A stretch of 12,210 nt of DNA, taken from assembly GCA_900544885.1 (NCBI GenBank), contig UQWU01000049.1, positions 1 to 12,210 on the forward strand. Reading direction: 5' to 3'. Both the position numbers and the translations under genes were made by a program. The notes under the pieces were generated by a model. The model saw only the letters and a program-made list of their open reading frames with translations. It searched no databases and was not told the origin of the DNA. Origin of the DNA: an uncultured Phascolarctobacterium sp. (GTDB lineage: Bacteria > Bacillota > Negativicutes > Acidaminococcales > Acidaminococcaceae). Positions 1-5,865 of this stretch are shown one piece after another (position 1 is the stretch's first letter; the number at the start of each line of letters is the position of its first letter).

Positions 1-455
1 GCAGTAAAAGCAAGAGTGATAACGTTATATTAACTCTTGTAGAACGTCTTACACGCAAGTACATAGCCATTAAAATCGAAGGAAAAACAACATCTTCCGT
101 TAGTAAAGCTATGGAATACTTGAAAAATTACTATGGCGATAAGTTTAGCCAGATATTCAAAACTATAACAAGTGATAACGGTAGTGAATTTGCTGAACTC
201 GCAAAGCTTGAAGATAACACAAAGACAAAAGTATACTTTGCCCACCCTTACAGTTCATGGGAAAGAGGTTCTAACGAACGTCACAATGGTCTTTTAAGAA
301 GATTTATTCCTAAAGGAAAGAGAATAGGCAAATATACTTCTGATGATATTCTGTTGACAGCAGATTGGTGTAATTTGTTACCCAGGAAAATACTCGGATA
401 CAAATCACCTGATGATCTATTCGAGAATGAGCTTGATAAGATTTATGCAGCTTGA
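1..455 (+). CDS. IS30-family transposase, C-terminal part (cut by window edge)
   Basis: This is the C-terminal part of a DDE (integrase-fold) transposase that moves an IS30-type insertion sequence. The reading frame is open from base 3 to the stop at 453-455, so the 5' part lies outside the window and the ATG at 111 is internal, not a start. Visible landmarks are TSDNGSEF, carrying the second catalytic Asp, then AHPYSSWERGSNERHNG, carrying the catalytic Glu in the NERxNG context typical of IS30, and the tail LLPRKILGYKSPDDLF, also typical of this family. The visible part shows no frameshift, so the element could be intact. It sits tail-to-tail with the restriction endonuclease gene to its right. 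Family assignment is confident; activity cannot be judged from half a gene. Confidence 0.92.
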   Translation, partial: SKSKSDNVILTLVERLTRKYIAIKIEGKTTSSVSKAMEYLKNYYGDKFSQIFKTITSDNGSEFAELAKLEDNTKTKVYFAHPYSSWERGSNERHNGLLRRFIPKGKRIGKYTSDDILLTADWCNLLPRKILGYKSPDDLFENELDKIYAA

Positions 456-461
456 TTTTTT

Positions 462-492
462 AAAAGTGTGCAACTTCTTATTGCAATTTAGG
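462..492 (+). repeat. Probable right terminal inverted repeat of the IS30-type element
   Basis: Just after the transposase stop comes AAAAGTGTGCAACTT followed by TTGCAATTTAGG. IS30-family ends commonly have this pattern (AGTG..GCACTT then a CAATTTAGG-like tip). The outer boundary is estimated at about 492. The left repeat and the target duplication are outside the window, so the exact end is not proven. Confidence 0.5.
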
Positions 493-502
493 TTTTTGTT
501 TT

Positions 503-1981
503 TTATTTAGGTTTATATTTCAAAATTTGTTCTCTTACATAGGTATTGTTCAAGAAAAAAGACTGCTTAGTATATGCCCCTCCACCAGGTAATGGAAAAG
601 TATCATTTTTAGTTCTTGCATGTGGACGAACATGACAAACTCTGCTTTCAGAAATTTTGGGGAAATTATTCAACCTACGATTGCCTACTGCTGTTATTTT
701 AATACCATTCAAGATAACATTTTTAGTCCGTTGCCAACAAATATGTACTTCTTCATCAATATCTTTCTGCGGCATGTTCCAAAAAGCAGCAAAATATAGT
801 CTTAAATGCCTATCCATACCTGCATAATCTTTATTCTTAGCATATTGATCGTACTCCTTATCCTTTTTAAAACATACGAATAAAAATTTAGTTTCAGAAA
901 GATAATTATTAATTTCCGCATCTTCCCATTGCTCTTGTGCTAATTTCATGAATTCAAAAGCAGGGAAGGATACTGTTTCTTTTAATTTATCATCACTTTC
1001 AAAGCGAATAGTTTTCACAACTATACCTGCTTTGACAAACTCTTCTGCATTATTAGACTTTATTCCTAAAATATTAAATACAAGTCTTGATTCTAAATTT
1101 TTAGCTCTTTTACTATAAGTAATATTGTATTCCTTTAATAAATCAGCAACGCTATAACCAATCTTGCTATTTATAGAATTAGTAACAAAATCAATAAAAT
1201 TACCTTTATATTGAATTTTTTCTAATTTACCAGAATATGTTTGTACTCCAGGAATAATATAATTATTTAAAACATAAGTCATATAAGACGTTTTAAAACA
1301 AAACGCACGTTGTTTTGCTTTAATATCAGAAAAAGGCTGTTCCCTAATACTAGTGACAGCTGTTGCACCTTTAGTGCAAGCCCCTAAATATAAAGTATCA
1401 CCTTCTGATAACTCATGCGCCTTACCAGCTTTAATTTTTTCAATAATACATTGATAATCTTGTTGAATGATTTTTAAATCTTCTTCTGGCGGATGAAATA
1501 ATTGAACATATTTAATAGTATAATCCAACTTTACCAACGCTTTAATATATTCATAATATATTAGTAAAATCAGATTGCATTTCTTCCACAAATGACTATC
1601 ATAAAAATTTTCATCGATAATCTTGAGATAGTCAATCATCGTTATAACTAATCTCTCTTTAGCCGAATACGAACCATTTTTATTCTTTTTAAAAGGAGTT
1701 GCCTTTAATTCTACTCCTGCTTCAGAAAAGTCCGCATCAGAATCAGAATTAATGTTATAATGAAAATAATACTGCTCTAATAAATGTCCTAAACTACCTT
1801 TAGCAGCTTTCGATTCATAATAATATGAATCCTGTGTATGTACATTATTATCAGCATTTTGTCTTTGTAAAATTTCAGACTTTAAGACTTGTGCAAATGT
1901 CATCCCGATTAATTGTTTAGCATATTTTTCTATACTAAGAGGATTTGTATTATCATAAGGCAAAATTGCTTTTGTATCCAT
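503..1981 (-). CDS. Sau3AI/MutH-family type II restriction endonuclease (probably GATC-specific)
   Basis: A predicted restriction endonuclease of 492 residues, close to the length of Sau3AI, which cuts GATC in DNA that lacks the host's cytosine methylation. The N-terminal MutH-fold domain carries the family active site: E69 in GHLLEQ, then D84 and E91-x-K93 in ADFSEAGVELK, with the same D-to-E spacing as MutH. A second MutH-like half begins near residue 255; at the matching place it reads GIVVKTI (V321, K323), so the catalytic Glu is lost, as expected for the non-cutting allosteric half of Sau3AI-type enzymes. The C-terminus (HVRPHART..DTFPLPGG..TKQSFFLNNTYV, 450-482) fits the family. A GGGGG stretch (1988-1992) precedes the ATG. 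The gene is AT-rich, diverges from vsr, and ends beside an IS30 element. No methyltransferase gene is in the window. The GATC specificity is inferred from the family. Confidence 0.85.
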   Translation of the reverse strand: MDTKAILPYDNTNPLSIEKYAKQLIGMTFAQVLKSEILQRQNADNNVHTQDSYYYESKAAKGSLGHLLEQYYFHYNINSDSDADFSEAGVELKATPFKKNKNGSYSAKERLVITMIDYLKIIDENFYDSHLWKKCNLILLIYYEYIKALVKLDYTIKYVQLFHPPEEDLKIIQQDYQCIIEKIKAGKAHELSEGDTLYLGACTKGATAVTSIREQPFSDIKAKQRAFCFKTSYMTYVLNNYIIPGVQTYSGKLEKIQYKGNFIDFVTNSINSKIGYSVADLLKEYNITYSKRAKNLESRLVFNILGIKSNNAEEFVKAGIVVKTIRFESDDKLKETVSFPAFEFMKLAQEQWEDAEINNYLSETKFLFVCFKKDKEYDQYAKNKDYAGMDRHLRLYFAAFWNMPQKDIDEEVHICWQRTKNVILNGIKITAVGNRRLNNFPKISESRVCHVRPHARTKNDTFPLPGGGAYTKQSFFLNNTYVREQILKYKPK

Positions 1982-2072
1982 ATTGCACCCCCTAAGAATT
2001 GTATATATTTAAATTCTATCACAACAATATCAATATTTACAATTAAGAATACGTTATTAAAGAAGGTAAAAA
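1982..2072. promoter_or_regulatory. Divergent promoter region between restriction endonuclease and vsr
   Basis: This 91-base, very AT-rich gap must hold the start signals of both genes. It contains an inverted repeat AGAATT (1995-2000) / AATTCT (2012-2017) that could bind a regulator. Weak promoter candidates are TACAAT at 2038-2043 for vsr and, on the minus strand, TTGATA (2028-2033) with AAATAT 17 bases on for the nuclease. None is a strong match. The ribosome site AGAAGG (2061-2066) sets the vsr start. Confidence 0.35.
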
Positions 2073-2516
2073 ATGAGTACTCTAACACCAGAACAACGTC
2101 ATAAAAATATGCAAGCCAACAAGGGAAAAGATACTTCTATCGAATTACTTTTACGTAAAGCTTTGTGGCATAAAGGCATCCATTACCGCAAAAATATTAA
2201 AGTACTTGACTGTCATCCAGATATTGTACTCACAAAGTATAAAATTGCTATTTTTTGTGATGGCGATTTTTGGCACGGAAAAGAAAACCCGGAAATTATT
2301 AAAACACACAAAACTTTTTGGGTAGAAAAAATCAAACGTAATATGGAACGCGACCTTGAAAACACTATTGAATTACGAGATAACAATTGGCTTGTATTGC
2401 GTTTTTGGGAAAGTGATATTAAAAAACATCTTGATAATTGTGTTAATGAAGTCTTAAAGTCAATAGAACTACGTAGGCAACATAAAGGTTGTCAACACCA
2501 TCTATTAAAAGATTAA
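2073..2516 (+). CDS. vsr: Vsr-type very-short-patch mismatch endonuclease
   Basis: A predicted DNA mismatch endonuclease of 147 residues. Vsr enzymes nick next to the T of T:G mismatches created when 5-methylcytosine deaminates, so they usually travel with cytosine methyltransferases. Family landmarks run in order: HKNMQANKGKDTSIELLLRK (10-29), CHPDIV with the catalytic Asp D50, IAIFCDGDFWHG (58-69) with aromatic residues F66 and W67 and catalytic-type H68, FWVEKIKRNMERD (82-94), and WLVLRFWESDI (106-116). The residues aligning with the four zinc ligands of E. coli Vsr (Cys66, His71, Cys73, Cys117) are D65, K70, N72 and S114, so the structural zinc site appears absent. An AGAAGG ribosome site lies seven bases before the ATG. 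Its divergent partner is a Sau3AI-like nuclease, whose cognate methylase is expected to be a C5 enzyme. Function otherwise inferred from the family. Confidence 0.88.
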   Translation: MSTLTPEQRHKNMQANKGKDTSIELLLRKALWHKGIHYRKNIKVLDCHPDIVLTKYKIAIFCDGDFWHGKENPEIIKTHKTFWVEKIKRNMERDLENTIELRDNNWLVLRFWESDIKKHLDNCVNEVLKSIELRRQHKGCQHHLLKD

Positions 2517-2555
2517 TCGATATATACTAAAATATAATAATTCCTAAACAAACAG

Positions 2556-2597
2556 AAATCCCTGAGCTTACCTTACAGTAACGCTCAGGGATTTTTA
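2556..2597. terminator. Bidirectional rho-independent terminator between vsr and serS
   Basis: A 12-base perfect stem, 2556-2567 pairing with 2583-2594, has a loop whose TTAC and GTAA can also pair. A T-run follows on the plus strand (vsr side) and an A-rich stretch precedes it, giving a weaker T-rich tail for serS. It lies between the two convergent genes and marks the boundary between the accessory patch and the core genes. Confidence 0.85.
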
Positions 2598-2628
2598 TTT
2601 ATAAATTAATCAGCAATAAAACTTCTGC

Positions 2629-3909
2629 TTATTTTTCAGGAGCTTTGATAACGTCGCAGCCCATGTACGGACGCAGAACTTTCGGTACAACAACACTACC
2701 ATCAGCTTGTTGATAGTTTTCCAAAATAGCTGCTACAGTACGGCCAACAGCAACACCACTACCATTTAAAGTATGTACAAATTCCGGTTTGGATTTTGCA
2801 TCACGACGGAAGCGGATGTTAGCACGACGAGCTTGGAAGTCCAAGAAGTTGGAGCAGGAAGAAATTTCACGATAGCAGTTTGCAGAAGGCAGCCATACTT
2901 CCAAGTCATAGGTGGTAGCAGAGCTAAAGCCTAAGTCACCGGTGCACAGACGTACAACGTGGTACGGCAGTTCCAGTAATTGCAGAACTTCTTCTGCATC
3001 ATGGGTTAATTTGTCTAATTCTTCCCAAGATTCTTCAGGTTTAGTGAATTTAACTAATTCAACTTTATTGAATTGATGCATACGGATTAAGCCACGGGTA
3101 TCACGACCAGCGGCACCTGCTTCTGCACGGAAGCAAGCACTATAAGCAGTATATTTTAACGGCAGATCTTCTGCAGTTAAAATGTCATCACGATGATAGT
3201 TAGTTACAGGAACTTCAGCGGTAGGAATCAAATACATATCGCCGTTTTCCAGTTTGTACATATCTTCTGCAAATTTCGGCAATTGACCAGTACCTTGCAT
3301 GCTGGCACCATTTACGATGAACGGAGGGAAGAATTCAGTATAACCGTGTTTTTGAGTGTGCAAATCTAAGAAGAAGTTAATTACTGCACGTTCCAGACGA
3401 GAACCCAGACCACGATAGAATACATAACGGGTACCGGATACTTTTACACCACGTTCGAAGTCTAAAATATCCAGACCTTCACCGATATCCCAGTGAGCTT
3501 TAGGTTCGAAGTCGAATTTAGTCGGTTCGCCCCAGGTACGTACAACCGGATTGCAGGTATCATCTTTACCAACCGGAACATCTTCTGCCGGAATGTTAGG
3601 GATAGTCAGCAAGATAGCTTTCAATCTTGCTTCAATATCTTTTAATTCTTTATCATCAGCAGCAATTTTATCGCCTAAAGCACGAACTGCAGCCATTTGT
3701 TCTTCTGCATCTTGACCAGCTTTTTTCAGTTTGCCGATTTCTTGAGAAGCAGTGTTACGTTCTTTTTTCAATGCTTCTACTTGTTGAGTCAGTTCACGGC
3801 GTTTTTTATCGAGATCTAAGAACTCGGTTAAATCTAAATTACCATTACGATTTTTTACAGCTTCTACAACCTTGTCCGGGTTTTCACGGACAAATTTCAT
3901 ATCTAACAT
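2629..3909 (-). CDS. serS: Seryl-tRNA synthetase
   Basis: Cytoplasmic class II aminoacyl-tRNA synthetase that joins serine to tRNA-Ser (and to tRNA-Sec where present). At 426 residues it has the normal bacterial length. Residues 1-105 form the charged, heptad-rich antiparallel coiled-coil arm that grips the long variable arm of tRNA-Ser. The catalytic domain follows: the TAEVPVTN serine-binding segment (230-237), motif 2 with FRAEAG and R261 (260-265), EISSCSNFLDFQARR (348-362), and motif 3 GSGVAVGRT (383-391). No key residue is missing. The start is set by GGAGG (3917-3921) seven bases before the ATG; the second ATG three codons in is too far from it. The flavoprotein gene lies 71 bases upstream on the same strand. 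That gap is too short for a T-box leader, and no clear promoter stands out beyond a TAAAAT-like -10. Confidence 0.98.
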   Translation of the reverse strand: MLDMKFVRENPDKVVEAVKNRNGNLDLTEFLDLDKKRRELTQQVEALKKERNTASQEIGKLKKAGQDAEEQMAAVRALGDKIAADDKELKDIEARLKAILLTIPNIPAEDVPVGKDDTCNPVVRTWGEPTKFDFEPKAHWDIGEGLDILDFERGVKVSGTRYVFYRGLGSRLERAVINFFLDLHTQKHGYTEFFPPFIVNGASMQGTGQLPKFAEDMYKLENGDMYLIPTAEVPVTNYHRDDILTAEDLPLKYTAYSACFRAEAGAAGRDTRGLIRMHQFNKVELVKFTKPEESWEELDKLTHDAEEVLQLLELPYHVVRLCTGDLGFSSATTYDLEVWLPSANCYREISSCSNFLDFQARRANIRFRRDAKSKPEFVHTLNGSGVAVGRTVAAILENYQQADGSVVVPKVLRPYMGCDVIKAPEK

Positions 3910-3965
3910 ATCGATTCCTCCAAATCAAATATCATAAATTATATTTTAGCACAAATTACCTGAAT

Positions 3966-3996
3966 AAAAAAGGTATTTACTTAATAAACTATACCT
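3966..3996 (-). terminator. Candidate terminator after the flavoprotein gene
   Basis: On the minus strand, AGGTAT and ATACCT (3971-3996 on the plus strand) form an AT-rich stem enclosing the stop codon region, with inner TTTA/TAAA pairing, followed by six T residues. This would partly separate the flavoprotein transcript from serS. The stem is weak, so some read-through into serS is plausible. Confidence 0.45.
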
Positions 3997-4853
3997 TCAT
4001 CACGACGACCGAGGTAACGAATTGCACTTAATGCAGCCTTTTGACCTTGACCTGCAGCACGATTAACTTGCCAAGGCTGGCCGGTGCAGTCACCGCCGGC
4101 AAAAACGCCCTCAATATTGGTTTGGGCCTGATCGTCTACATAGATACTGCGACCACGGATTTCTAATCCCGGCAGGAAGCTATTTAACGGATCACTAGCA
4201 CGGAATACAAACACCCCTTGTACGCTGAAGAATTCATCACAGGCACGCAAGCCCGTTACTTTATCCGTACCGGTAATTTCTGTCGGTTTATCTAAAATAA
4301 CTTTAATATTTTTCTTTTTCGGCGGCACAAAATCGCTATAACGGGGGAAGAAGAATACTTGCTCACACTGTTCTGCTAAATATTCAATCTCTTCTAACGC
4401 ATCTGGAACAGTAGCGATAGCCGCTACACGTTTATGTTTAAATTTAGAACCGTCAACTACGGCACAATAGCTTACACCACGACCTAAAAATTCTTTTTCG
4501 CCTGGCAATAAGGTTGAACGGGATATACCTGTGGCTAAAACAACAGCATCTGCTGTATATTCACCATTTGGTGTGCCTAAAACAAAACCTTCGCCAACTT
4601 CACGCAAAGAAATTATTTTACCTTCTACAATATCTACATCAGTCTGACGCAGATGTTTGACGAAAATATCCATTAATTCTGTACCTGAAACATCAGGAAT
4701 CCCCATGTAATCGGTAATTTTTTCTACACTGCGTAGACGGGGGCTGAAGCCATGTGCTTCGAATAAAACTACTTTACGTCCTTTGCTAGACGCAGTAACA
4801 GCAGCAGATATGCCGGCAGGACCGCCGCCAATAATAGCAATATCATATTGCAT
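3981..4853 (-). CDS. Thioredoxin-reductase-like FAD protein lacking the CxxC and NADPH motifs
   Basis: A predicted soluble flavoprotein of 290 residues in the low-molecular-weight thioredoxin reductase fold. The FAD site is well preserved: IIGGGPAGISAA (7-18), ATGISRS (107-113) and the C-terminal FAGGDCTGQPWQVNRAAGQGQKAA (251-274). Two functional parts are altered. The redox CATC of thioredoxin reductases is C130-A-V-V133 (GVSYCAVVDG), leaving one Cys. The central domain has RVAAIATVPDALEE where a glycine-rich GxGxxA NADPH motif is expected, and lacks the usual HRRxxxR stretch. It therefore probably is not a classical NADPH-thioredoxin reductase; it may take electrons from another donor or act on a different partner. 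GGAGGT (4861-4866) seven bases before the ATG fixes the start, and a strong promoter lies upstream. Fold confident, role unknown. Confidence 0.85.
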   Translation of the reverse strand: MQYDIAIIGGGPAGISAAVTASSKGRKVVLFEAHGFSPRLRSVEKITDYMGIPDVSGTELMDIFVKHLRQTDVDIVEGKIISLREVGEGFVLGTPNGEYTADAVVLATGISRSTLLPGEKEFLGRGVSYCAVVDGSKFKHKRVAAIATVPDALEEIEYLAEQCEQVFFFPRYSDFVPPKKKNIKVILDKPTEITGTDKVTGLRACDEFFSVQGVFVFRASDPLNSFLPGLEIRGRSIYVDDQAQTNIEGVFAGGDCTGQPWQVNRAAGQGQKAALSAIRYLGRRDEGIVY

Positions 4854-4918
4854 AATAAAGACCTCCGTAAATTTTTATTGCGACATAAATGGAAAAACTA
4901 TTCTACTATATCATTATA

Positions 4919-4947
4919 ATTTTATGCTTTTCTTCTATTATAGTCAA
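4919..4947 (-). promoter_or_regulatory. Sigma-A-type promoter for the flavoprotein gene
   Basis: On the minus strand TTGACT (4942-4947) and TAAAAT (4919-4924) are separated by exactly 17 bases. It lies about 65 bases upstream of the start codon, pointing left, back-to-back with the tRNA promoter. Confidence 0.75.
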
Positions 4948-4989
4948 ACTTTTTTAATATCTTGAGAAAATTTTTTTACAAAAAAGTGC

Positions 4990-5018
4990 TTGACTTTTTT
5001 ATTTATATCGTGTATTAT
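4990..5018 (+). promoter_or_regulatory. Sigma-A-type promoter for the tRNA operon
   Basis: TTGACT (4990-4995) and TATTAT (5013-5018) are separated by 17 bases. The predicted start falls about twelve bases before the first mature tRNA, fitting a short-leader stable-RNA operon. Confidence 0.8.
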
Positions 5019-5037
5019 AAGTAAGTAACGTGACCAC

Positions 5038-5113
5038 GGCCCATTAGCTCAGTTGGTAGAGCACCTGACTCTTAATCAGGGTGTCGTAGGTTCGAGGCCT
5101 ACATGGGTCACCA
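5038..5113 (+). tRNA. tRNA-Lys (anticodon CTT)
   Basis: A full cloverleaf with encoded CCA. The acceptor stem is GGCCCAT/ATGGGTC with a G·T at pair 2:71; the D stem is GCTC/GAGC; the anticodon stem CCTGA/TCAGG holds the loop CTCTTAA (anticodon CTT, reading AAG); the T stem is GTAGG/CCTAC. It is the first gene of a five-tRNA operon. Confidence 0.96.
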
Positions 5114-5122
5114 ATTTAATAT

Positions 5123-5197
5123 GGCCGGTTGGTCAAGCGGTTAAGACACCGCCCTTTCACGGCGGTATCGGGGGTTCGATTCCCCCACCGGTCACCA
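5123..5197 (+). tRNA. tRNA-Glu (anticodon TTC)
   Basis: The acceptor stem is GGCCGGT/ACCGGTC with a G·T at pair 2:71; the anticodon stem CCGCC/GGCGG holds the loop CTTTCAC (anticodon TTC); the T stem is GGGGG/CCCCC; CCA is encoded. It is second in the operon, nine bases after tRNA-Lys. Confidence 0.96.
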
Positions 5198-5205
5198 TTT
5201 AACAT

Positions 5206-5281
5206 GGGCGCTTAGCTCAGCTGGGAGAGCGTCTGCCTTACAAGCAGAATGTCAGCGGTTCGATCCCGTTAGCGCCCACCA
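5206..5281 (+). tRNA. tRNA-Val (anticodon TAC)
   Basis: The acceptor stem GGGCGCT/AGCGCCC pairs perfectly; the D stem is GCTC/GAGC; the anticodon stem TCTGC/GCAGA holds CTTACAA (anticodon TAC); CCA is encoded. It is third in the operon. A run of T residues follows in the 38-base spacer to tRNA-Asp, but with no convincing hairpin. Confidence 0.96.
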
Positions 5282-5319
5282 TTTTTTTACCCATTTTTAC
5301 CTCAACGTTACAAAGTTTT

Positions 5320-5396
5320 GGCCCGGTGGTTCAGTTGGTTAGAATGCCGCCCTGTCACGGCGGAGGTCGTGGGTTCGAGTCCCATCCGGGTCGCCA
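5320..5396 (+). tRNA. tRNA-Asp (anticodon GTC)
   Basis: The acceptor stem is GGCCCGG/CCGGGTC with a G·T at pair 2:71; the D stem is GTTC/GAAT; the anticodon stem CCGCC/GGCGG holds CTGTCAC (anticodon GTC); the discriminator base is G, the Asp identity base; CCA is encoded. Confidence 0.96.
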
Positions 5397-5400
5397 TTAT

Positions 5401-5476
5401 GCCTCGGTAGCTCAGTTGGTAGAGCAAAGGACTGAAAATCCTTGTGTCCACAGTTCGATTCTGTGCTGAGGCACCA
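5401..5476 (+). tRNA. tRNA-Phe (anticodon GAA)
   Basis: The acceptor stem is GCCTCGG/CTGAGGC; the D stem is GCTC/GAGC; the anticodon stem AAGGA/TCCTT holds CTGAAAA (anticodon GAA); CCA is encoded. It is the last gene of the operon, only four bases after tRNA-Asp and just before a terminator. Confidence 0.96.
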
Positions 5477-5490
5477 TTTGGAGATTATTT

Positions 5491-5516
5491 ACACCTGCTT
5501 TAGCGGGTGTTTTTTT
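5491..5516 (+). terminator. Rho-independent terminator of the tRNA operon
   Basis: An eight-base stem ACACCTGC/GCGGGTGT (one T·G pair) with loop TTTA is followed directly by T residues. It lies 14 bases after tRNA-Phe. Confidence 0.9.
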
Positions 5517-5556
5517 ATATCCAGATTAAAAATTTGATAAAGGAGTAAGGTTTTTC

Positions 5557-5721
5557 ATGTTTGAACAATTTTTCCACGAAGTCAATGGCCCTATCTGGGT
5601 TTTAATCGGTCTTGTAGCTTTACGTGCTATTTATTCTTCCATTAAGAAAAAAGATTATCCCCATGCGGCAGCCTTTGTTGCTGTCTTAGTAGTAGCTGCC
5701 TACTATTGTTTAGCATTGTAA
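5557..5721 (+). CDS. Small two-helix membrane protein, unknown function
   Basis: A 54-residue protein that I do not recognise. It begins MFEQFFHEVNGPIW and ends YYCLAL. Two hydrophobic stretches, roughly 12-27 and 37-54, are joined by a short basic loop (SIKKKDYPH), predicting a hairpin membrane protein with the loop on the cytoplasmic side. An AAGGAG ribosome site (5540-5545) precedes the ATG with good spacing. Codon use resembles the neighbouring genes. It sits between the tRNA-operon terminator and its own terminator, with only 40 bases upstream and no clear promoter there, so it may rely on read-through from the tRNA promoter. A real gene seems likely from the ribosome site plus terminator. 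Confidence 0.7.
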   Translation: MFEQFFHEVNGPIWVLIGLVALRAIYSSIKKKDYPHAAAFVAVLVVAAYYCLAL

Positions 5722-5727
5722 TTCATT

Positions 5728-5757
5728 AGCTCTCGGAAATTCCGAGAGCTTTTTTAT
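5728..5757 (+). terminator. Rho-independent terminator after the small membrane protein
   Basis: A perfect ten-base stem AGCTCTCGGA/TCCGAGAGCT with a three-base loop is followed by TTTTTA. It begins six bases after the stop codon. Confidence 0.92.
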
Positions 5758-5784
5758 TTTTCAAAGCGGTTATTAATTAGCAAG

Positions 5785-5832
5785 AGTTATTGAAATAACT
5801 AATATATTTGCTATAATATTAGCATAGGCTAA
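5785..5832 (+). promoter_or_regulatory. copA promoter with overlapping inverted repeats
   Basis: TTGAAA (5790-5795) and a consensus TATAAT (5812-5817), 16 bases apart, form a strong promoter. Three dyads overlap it: AGTTAT-TGAA-ATAACT (5785-5800) across the -35; TGCTA/TAGCA (5809-5824) across the -10; and TTAGC/GCTAA (5819-5832) around the start point. ATTAGCA also occurs at 5776 and 5818, 42 bases apart. These are plausible sites for a copper-responsive repressor or activator. I see no classical CopY box (TACAnnTGTA) and no regulator gene in the window. Confidence 0.7.
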
Positions 5833-5865
5833 TCCATTTGTGTGTTTAAGCGAAGGAGTAAATAT

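Noticed and set aside
111..455. A complete 114-residue gene starting at the ATG at 111
   Set aside because: The frame is open to the left edge and reads as transposase throughout, so this ATG is internal to a larger gene.
3910..3980. T-box riboswitch upstream of serS
   Set aside because: The gap is only 71 bases and shows no specifier stem or TGGNACCGCG-type T-box sequence.
3627..4031. A 134-codon plus-strand frame opposite serS
   Set aside because: It runs antisense through the coiled-coil coding part of serS, has no ribosome site and has a low-complexity translation.
5282..5319. Possible internal terminator in the tRNA operon after tRNA-Val
   Set aside because: There is a T-run but no stable hairpin beyond the tRNA itself; the spacer is probably just a processing region.
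5842..5865. Upstream GTG start for copA at 5842
   Set aside because: The ribosome site AAGGAG lies downstream of this codon, and the heavy-metal-binding domain begins right after the ATG at 5866.
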